Notes under the pieces: model-generated
The model's input: only the letters and a program-made list of their open reading frames with translations
Database searches by the model: none
Told to the model about the DNA's origin: nothing
Made by a program: the position numbers and the translations under genes
Shown here: in pieces, positions 6,228 through 10,530 of the stretch
Numbering within the stretch: the stretch's first letter is position 1
Layout of the letters: each line of letters starts with the position of its first letter
Assembly: GCA_902826155.1 (NCBI GenBank)
Contig: CADEDU010000126.1
Span: forward strand, 1-10,530
Length of the DNA stretch: 10,530 nucleotides
Reading direction: 5' to 3'
From: an uncultured beta proteobacterium
Lineage (GTDB): Bacteria > Pseudomonadota > Gammaproteobacteria > Burkholderiales > SG8-39

Positions 6228-9062
6228 GTGTACTGGCTCTGGGGTGGTTTGATCGTAGGCGCGCTGCTCGGCGAGATGGTCGGGCGAGCGTATTGGCTGT
6301 GGGGCGCGCTGGTCGGCGCGCTGCTGGGAAACGTGATCGCACAGCGTGGCGCCAATCCGTTGCAGGCTGAAGTCGAGCGGTTGCGGCGCGAAGTCGATCG
6401 ACTCAATGCTCGCGTGGGTGCGCTGACCACGGAGCGACGCGTCGAGGCTGCACCGGCGCCGGCTGCGGCAACGATCAATCCGACGTCCGATGCCTCGAGC
6501 GAACCTGCCGAACAGGCGGCCGGTGCTGCTGCGATGTCGATGGAGCCGCCGCCGCTGCCGACCATGGCCGAGCGCAGCGCAGTCGAAAGCGATCAAGCTG
6601 CGCTGCAGCCCGAGCCGCCAACCATGCCGGCGATGGCAGGTGCCGACGCGGAGCCGATCCGTCCCGATCTGGTCAAGGTACCGGCCCGGCCCCGTACAAC
6701 GAGCGCAGGACCGAGCCTCGGTACGCGCCTGTGGCGTTGGCTGTTCGGCGAGAACGCGGTCGTGCGCATCGGCGTGGTCATCCTGTTTCTCGGCGTCGCT
6801 TTTCTGCTCAAGTACGCGTACGACCGCGTCCACGTACCGATCGAGTATCGGCTGATTGGCGTGGCGATCGCCGCCGCGGTACTGCTCGGGTTGGGTTGGA
6901 CGTTGCGCACGAAGCGACGCGATTACGCGCTGGTGTTGCAGGGCGGGGCGGTCGGATTGCTCTATCTCACGGTGTTCGGCGCATTCCGGATCTGGCCGCT
7001 GATTCCTGCCGGCCCGGCGTTCGTCACGTTGCTGGTGATCGCGCTGCTTGCCGCGGCGCTGGCGGTCCTGCAAGACGCATTGGTGCTCGCAGTGCTTGGC
7101 ACCGCAGGCGGGTTCTTCGCGCCCGTGCTCGCATCCACCGGATCCGGCAACCACGTGATGCTGTTCACGTACTACGCGCTGTTGAACGTGGGCATCCTCG
7201 GCATCGCCTGGTTCAAGGCGTGGCGCTCGTTGAATGTGCTGGGCTTCGTGTTCACTTTCGTCATCGCGCTGCTCTGGGGCGAGCGCTCGTATCGACCTGA
7301 GCACTTCTGGACGACCGAGCCGTTCCTGCTGTTCCACTTCGTCTTGTACCTGGTGATCCCGATGCTGTTCGCGCGACTGCAAGCCAACCGGCTGCAGCCC
7401 TACGTCGATGGCACGCTCGTGTTCGGTGTGCCGATCGTCGGCTTCGGCATGCAGTGGGCGCTGCTGCGCGATACCGAGTACGGACTGGCGATCAGCGCGA
7501 TCGTGCTCGGCGCCGTCTACCTCATTCTCGGTCTGGCGCTGTGGCAACGCATGCGTGAGCGCTGGCGCCTGCTCGTGGAGTCGTATCTGGCGCTGGGTAT
7601 CATCTTCGCCACGTTGGCGATCCCGCTGGCGCTGTCCGGACGTTGGACGTCGGCGGCTTGGGCGATCGAGGGCGCCGGACTGGTGTGGATCGGGCTGCGC
7701 CAGCGCCACCGCTTCGCGCGCTGGTTCGGCCTGCTGGTGCAGTTCGCCGCGGTCGGTGCGATGGTGTTCGACGTGGGCGTGCTGTCGCGCGCATTCATCC
7801 GCTTCGACACGTTGTCGTTCGCCCTGGTTGCACTCGCGGCGTTGTTCACGAGCTGGCAGTACTTCAAACATCGCGACCAGGTGCTCGTTTGGGAGCGCAT
7901 CGTCGAACCGGTCATGTTTGCCTGGGGTGCGTTGTTCTGGCTCCTCGCCGGGCACAAGGAGATCGATGCGCGATTCAACGGCGCAGCGCAGCGCCACGTG
8001 TTTCTCGTGTTCGTTGCGGCGTCAGCCGCGTTGGCTGAATGGATCAGCGCCCGCGCAACATGGCGAGCGCCGCACATCGCTGCACACGGTCTGCTCGTCG
8101 CGGCTGCGCTGGTGCTGGCCGCCGACCTCGATGCGCCACGATCCGCGCTCGCCAATTTCGGCTGGCTTGCCTGGCCGATTGCGCTGGCGGTCCAGATCTG
8201 GCTGTTGAGGCGCATGGACATTCAACCCGCGCGCACGCCAGCGCAGGTCGTCTCGCTGTGGCACGCTGGAACGCTGTGGTGGCTGGTCGCGCTCGTCGCG
8301 TTCGAGATCGCCACGCAGGTCGATCTGCTGGTGCAGGCCGCAGACACCTGGCACGTCGTGGCTTGGGCGGCGGTGCCGATCGCCACGATCCTGATGCTCA
8401 CGGTGCGCGGCGACCGGATCGGCTGGCCGGTGCGCGATCAGCAGGCCGCCTATCGCGGGTTCGGCCTGGCGCCGATCATCGTGATCATGCTGCTGTTCAC
8501 GTTGTTCATGTGCATGCGCTCCGACGGCGACGCGAGTCCGCTGCCCTACGTGCCGCTCGTCAACCCCATGGAAATCGCGCAGATCGGCGCGCTGCTGGCG
8601 GTGGCGATCTGGTACCAGACCACTCGCCGCGAGGGACTTGCACCGGCTGCGTTCGTCGCGGAGAAAGCCGCATTCGGTCTGCTGGCGGCAATCGGCTTTG
8701 TGCTGTTCAACACCGTCCTGATGCGCGGCCTGCATCACTTCGGCGGGGTGAGCTACCAGTTGGACTCGATGTTCAACTCGGCAATCGCCCAGGCCACCTT
8801 TGCGATCGCTTGGTCGCTGCTCGCGATGGCGCTGATGTTCGGCGCGATGCGTCGTGCCAATCGCACGGTGTGGATCGTCGGTGCGGCGTTGCTCGGCGTG
8901 GTCGTGGTGAAGCTGCTGCTGCTCGATCTGGCGCAGCGTGCCACGGTCGAGCGCATCGTCGCGTTCATCGGCGTCGGTGTGCTGATGCTGGTGATCGGTT
9001 ATCTCGCGCCGCTGCCGCCGAAACGCAAGGATTCCACGATGCAAGCCGAGGCGAGCCGATGA
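6228..9062 (+). CDS. DUF2339 polytopic membrane protein
   Basis: A 944-residue protein of the DUF2339 family, which has no established biochemical function that I know of. Residues 2-38 are two near-repeated hydrophobic segments (YWLWG...VGALLG twice, period 20), rich in small residues suited to helix packing. Residues about 43-70 form a heptad-like coiled coil (LQAEVERLRREVDRLNARVGAL fragment region). A Pro/Ala/Glu-rich linker runs to about 165. From about 179 to the end there are roughly two dozen hydrophobic segments, starting GVVILFLGVAFLLKYAYDR. The family-typical stretch SAAWAIEGAGLVWIGLRQRH lies near residue 475. Length is normal for the family. The GTG start is backed by AAGGGAG. Its last four bases overlap the DUF3999 start (ATGA), implying coupled translation; DUF2339 next to DUF3999 is a pairing I recognise from other proteobacteria. 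Confidence 0.92.
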   Translation: MYWLWGGLIVGALLGEMVGRAYWLWGALVGALLGNVIAQRGANPLQAEVERLRREVDRLNARVGALTTERRVEAAPAPAAATINPTSDASSEPAEQAAGAAAMSMEPPPLPTMAERSAVESDQAALQPEPPTMPAMAGADAEPIRPDLVKVPARPRTTSAGPSLGTRLWRWLFGENAVVRIGVVILFLGVAFLLKYAYDRVHVPIEYRLIGVAIAAAVLLGLGWTLRTKRRDYALVLQGGAVGLLYLTVFGAFRIWPLIPAGPAFVTLLVIALLAAALAVLQDALVLAVLGTAGGFFAPVLASTGSGNHVMLFTYYALLNVGILGIAWFKAWRSLNVLGFVFTFVIALLWGERSYRPEHFWTTEPFLLFHFVLYLVIPMLFARLQANRLQPYVDGTLVFGVPIVGFGMQWALLRDTEYGLAISAIVLGAVYLILGLALWQRMRERWRLLVESYLALGIIFATLAIPLALSGRWTSAAWAIEGAGLVWIGLRQRHRFARWFGLLVQFAAVGAMVFDVGVLSRAFIRFDTLSFALVALAALFTSWQYFKHRDQVLVWERIVEPVMFAWGALFWLLAGHKEIDARFNGAAQRHVFLVFVAASAALAEWISARATWRAPHIAAHGLLVAAALVLAADLDAPRSALANFGWLAWPIALAVQIWLLRRMDIQPARTPAQVVSLWHAGTLWWLVALVAFEIATQVDLLVQAADTWHVVAWAAVPIATILMLTVRGDRIGWPVRDQQAAYRGFGLAPIIVIMLLFTLFMCMRSDGDASPLPYVPLVNPMEIAQIGALLAVAIWYQTTRREGLAPAAFVAEKAAFGLLAAIGFVLFNTVLMRGLHHFGGVSYQLDSMFNSAIAQATFAIAWSLLAMALMFGAMRRANRTVWIVGAALLGVVVVKLLLLDLAQRATVERIVAFIGVGVLMLVIGYLAPLPPKRKDSTMQAEASR

Positions 9063-10530
9063 ATCGACCGCACTTTTTCAGACACGATTTCATGCGCACA
9101 TACGTGAGCCGGTTCGTGTGTAGCCACTGCCTGCCGCTCGCGCGTGTGCTGCTTGTGGGGGCAATGCTGGTCGCGGGCATTGCGGGCGCGCAGACACTGC
9201 AGGATTTCGCCGCCTCCGTCGAGCTGACTGTCGACGGCAAGCAGGCGCTCTACGAACTGGCGGTGCCCGGCGCCTTGTACGAAGGTGTCGTCCGTGCCGA
9301 TCTGGGCGACGTGCGCGTGTTCAACGGTACGAACGAGATCGTGCCGCACGCCTTCCGGCCACGTGCGCCGACGCAGCCAACACCGGCGGACGCCATCCAG
9401 CTCACGCCGTTCGTGTTGACGGCGCCTGCAGGGGTGGCGACCGAGGGCTTCAACGCGCGGATCGAGCGCGACGGCAACCGCTTCCGCTTTGAAGTGACCG
9501 ACCGACCCGCAACCGCGACCGAGCGCGTCGTCGGCTATGTACTCGACACTTCGCAGATCGAGCGGCCAATCCGTGCCATGCGCATCGATATCGGAGCAAT
9601 GCCCGGCAACGTGGCCAGTTCCATTCGCGTCGAGTCGAGCGACGACCTGCGGTCATGGCGCACCGTGGTGAGCGGCGCACCGATCGTGCGCCTGGAAGCG
9701 GCCGGCCAGCAACTGCGGCAGGACCGCATCGAGTTCAGCCCCCTCAAGGCCAAGTACTGGCGCCTCAGCTGGACCGGCGAACGCCGCGCGCTGGAAGTGA
9801 GTGCGGTGGAAGCGGAGCTATCGACCGGGCCGATCGAACCGGCGCGCGAGTGGAAGGAATTCGTGGCGGCACCCACCGGCAAGCCCGGCGAGTACGTGTT
9901 CGACACGCGTGGGCGTTTTCCGGCCGACCGACTGCGATTCGCCTTGCCGCAATCGAACACGGTTGCGGTCGTGGAGATCCTTACGCGCAGCCGGAGCAGC
10001 GATTCATGGCGCTTCGTCACGACCGCGACGATCTATCGCCTGATGCAGGACGGCACCGAGGTAACCAGTGCGCCGGTACCGGTGCCGCTTACTGCCGACG
10101 GTCAGTGGCTCGTGCGGGTGGATCAGCGCGGCGGCGGTATCGGCCTGGGCGCGTTGAGCGCATCGATCGGCTGGGTGCCTCACCGGCTCGTGTTCGTGGC
10201 GCGTGGTGGCACGCCGTTTCAGCTCGCGTTCGGGAGCGCGCGCGCGGAGCCATCGAGCTATCGGATCGACACGCTCATCCCCGGCTATCGCTCCGATCAG
10301 GCACTCGAACCGGGCAAGGCCCAAGCGCAGGGGCCGGCCATGCAACCGGTGGCGAGCGCGACGGTGCAGGGAACGGTTCGCACGATCTCGGGCGATGCTG
10401 CGCGCGCGCCGTCGACGCCGACCAGACTGTGGGCGCTGTGGGCAAGCATCATCGGCGGGGTGCTGGTTCTCGGCCTGATGGCCTGGAAGCTTTCGCGCCA
10501 ACTCGCGGCCTCGACGCCGCGAACGACGGA
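9059..10530 (+). CDS. DUF3999 envelope protein (3' end outside window)
   Basis: 490 codons are visible with no stop before the right edge; probably only a short cytoplasmic tail is missing. The start overlaps the DUF2339 stop by four bases, with GAGG 7 nt upstream. An ATG at codon 12 is an alternative. A hydrophobic segment at residues about 28-43 ends IAGA-QTL, a likely signal peptidase I site. The long beta-rich region contains two similar modules: one with IRVESSDDLRSWRTV then AKYWRLSW (about 187-236), the other with VEILTRSRSSDSWRFV. These resemble discoidin-like jellyroll folds, an inference from pattern only. A single membrane segment (ALWASIIGGVLVLGLMAW, about 459-476) is followed by a basic tail, so most of the protein should face the periplasm with a C-terminal inner-membrane anchor. 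Family function is unknown to me. Confidence 0.9.
   Translation, partial: MNRPHFFRHDFMRTYVSRFVCSHCLPLARVLLVGAMLVAGIAGAQTLQDFAASVELTVDGKQALYELAVPGALYEGVVRADLGDVRVFNGTNEIVPHAFRPRAPTQPTPADAIQLTPFVLTAPAGVATEGFNARIERDGNRFRFEVTDRPATATERVVGYVLDTSQIERPIRAMRIDIGAMPGNVASSIRVESSDDLRSWRTVVSGAPIVRLEAAGQQLRQDRIEFSPLKAKYWRLSWTGERRALEVSAVEAELSTGPIEPAREWKEFVAAPTGKPGEYVFDTRGRFPADRLRFALPQSNTVAVVEILTRSRSSDSWRFVTTATIYRLMQDGTEVTSAPVPVPLTADGQWLVRVDQRGGGIGLGALSASIGWVPHRLVFVARGGTPFQLAFGSARAEPSSYRIDTLIPGYRSDQALEPGKAQAQGPAMQPVASATVQGTVRTISGDAARAPSTPTRLWALWASIIGGVLVLGLMAWKLSRQLAASTPRTT

Noticed and set aside
4231..6252. 673-residue plus-strand ORF overlapping the MFS-PlsC gene
   Set aside because: Same strand but another frame, Arg/Ala-rich with no motifs. 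The 4289 frame carries all MFS and PlsC motifs.
6051..7997. 648-residue minus-strand ORF opposite DUF2339
   Set aside because: Gln/His/Arg/Glu-rich, with no recognisable domain and no start context. It mirrors the third-position GC bias of the real membrane protein gene.
8022..9044. 340-residue minus-strand ORF opposite the end of the DUF2339 gene
   Set aside because: Same antisense composition pattern; it lies wholly within a supported gene.

Overview
The window is high-GC, densely coding DNA. The Rho core (starting [11 protein letters not shown]) and the thioredoxin tail (SKSQLTAFLDSNI) look most like Betaproteobacteria. This placement comes from remembered family sequences, not from a search. 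No transposase, integrase, phage gene, CRISPR array, tRNA or rRNA gene is visible; it reads as chromosomal core and semi-core sequence.

Layout. (1) Minus strand, right to left: trxA (thioredoxin, 1659-1988), then rho (transcription terminator, 1-1252, its 3' end cut by the window edge), in the trxA-rho order known from many proteobacteria. The 406-bp gap between them holds a tandem pair of about 68-bp repeats carrying GC hairpins, plus further inverted repeats. Rho has a 75-residue low-complexity Gln/His/Gly-rich N-terminal extension ahead of the normal core. (2) A 381-bp divergent intergenic region (1989-2369) holds short palindromes and hairpins. (3) Plus strand: a two-CBS-domain protein (2370-2804), followed after 52 bp by an exported amidohydrolase with a twin-arginine plus lipobox signal (2857-4146). 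(4) After a 142-bp gap, an apparent three-gene plus-strand unit: a fused MFS lysophospholipid flippase/PlsC acyltransferase (4289-6205), a large polytopic DUF2339 membrane protein (GTG start at 6228, to 9062), and a DUF3999 envelope protein (9059-10530, cut by the right edge). DUF2339 and DUF3999 overlap by an ATGA start/stop junction.

How the genes may work together. trxA and rho are housekeeping genes. The most likely under-described system is the lipid-transporter/acyltransferase, DUF2339 and DUF3999 cluster. DUF2339 supplies a very large membrane body with a coiled-coil N-terminus. DUF3999 supplies an exported beta-rich domain on a C-terminal membrane anchor. The first gene suggests a link to phospholipid remodelling, but that link is inferred from gene order only. 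The second most interesting object is the trxA-rho spacer with its repeats and the low-complexity Rho tail. I see no defence system or mobile element.
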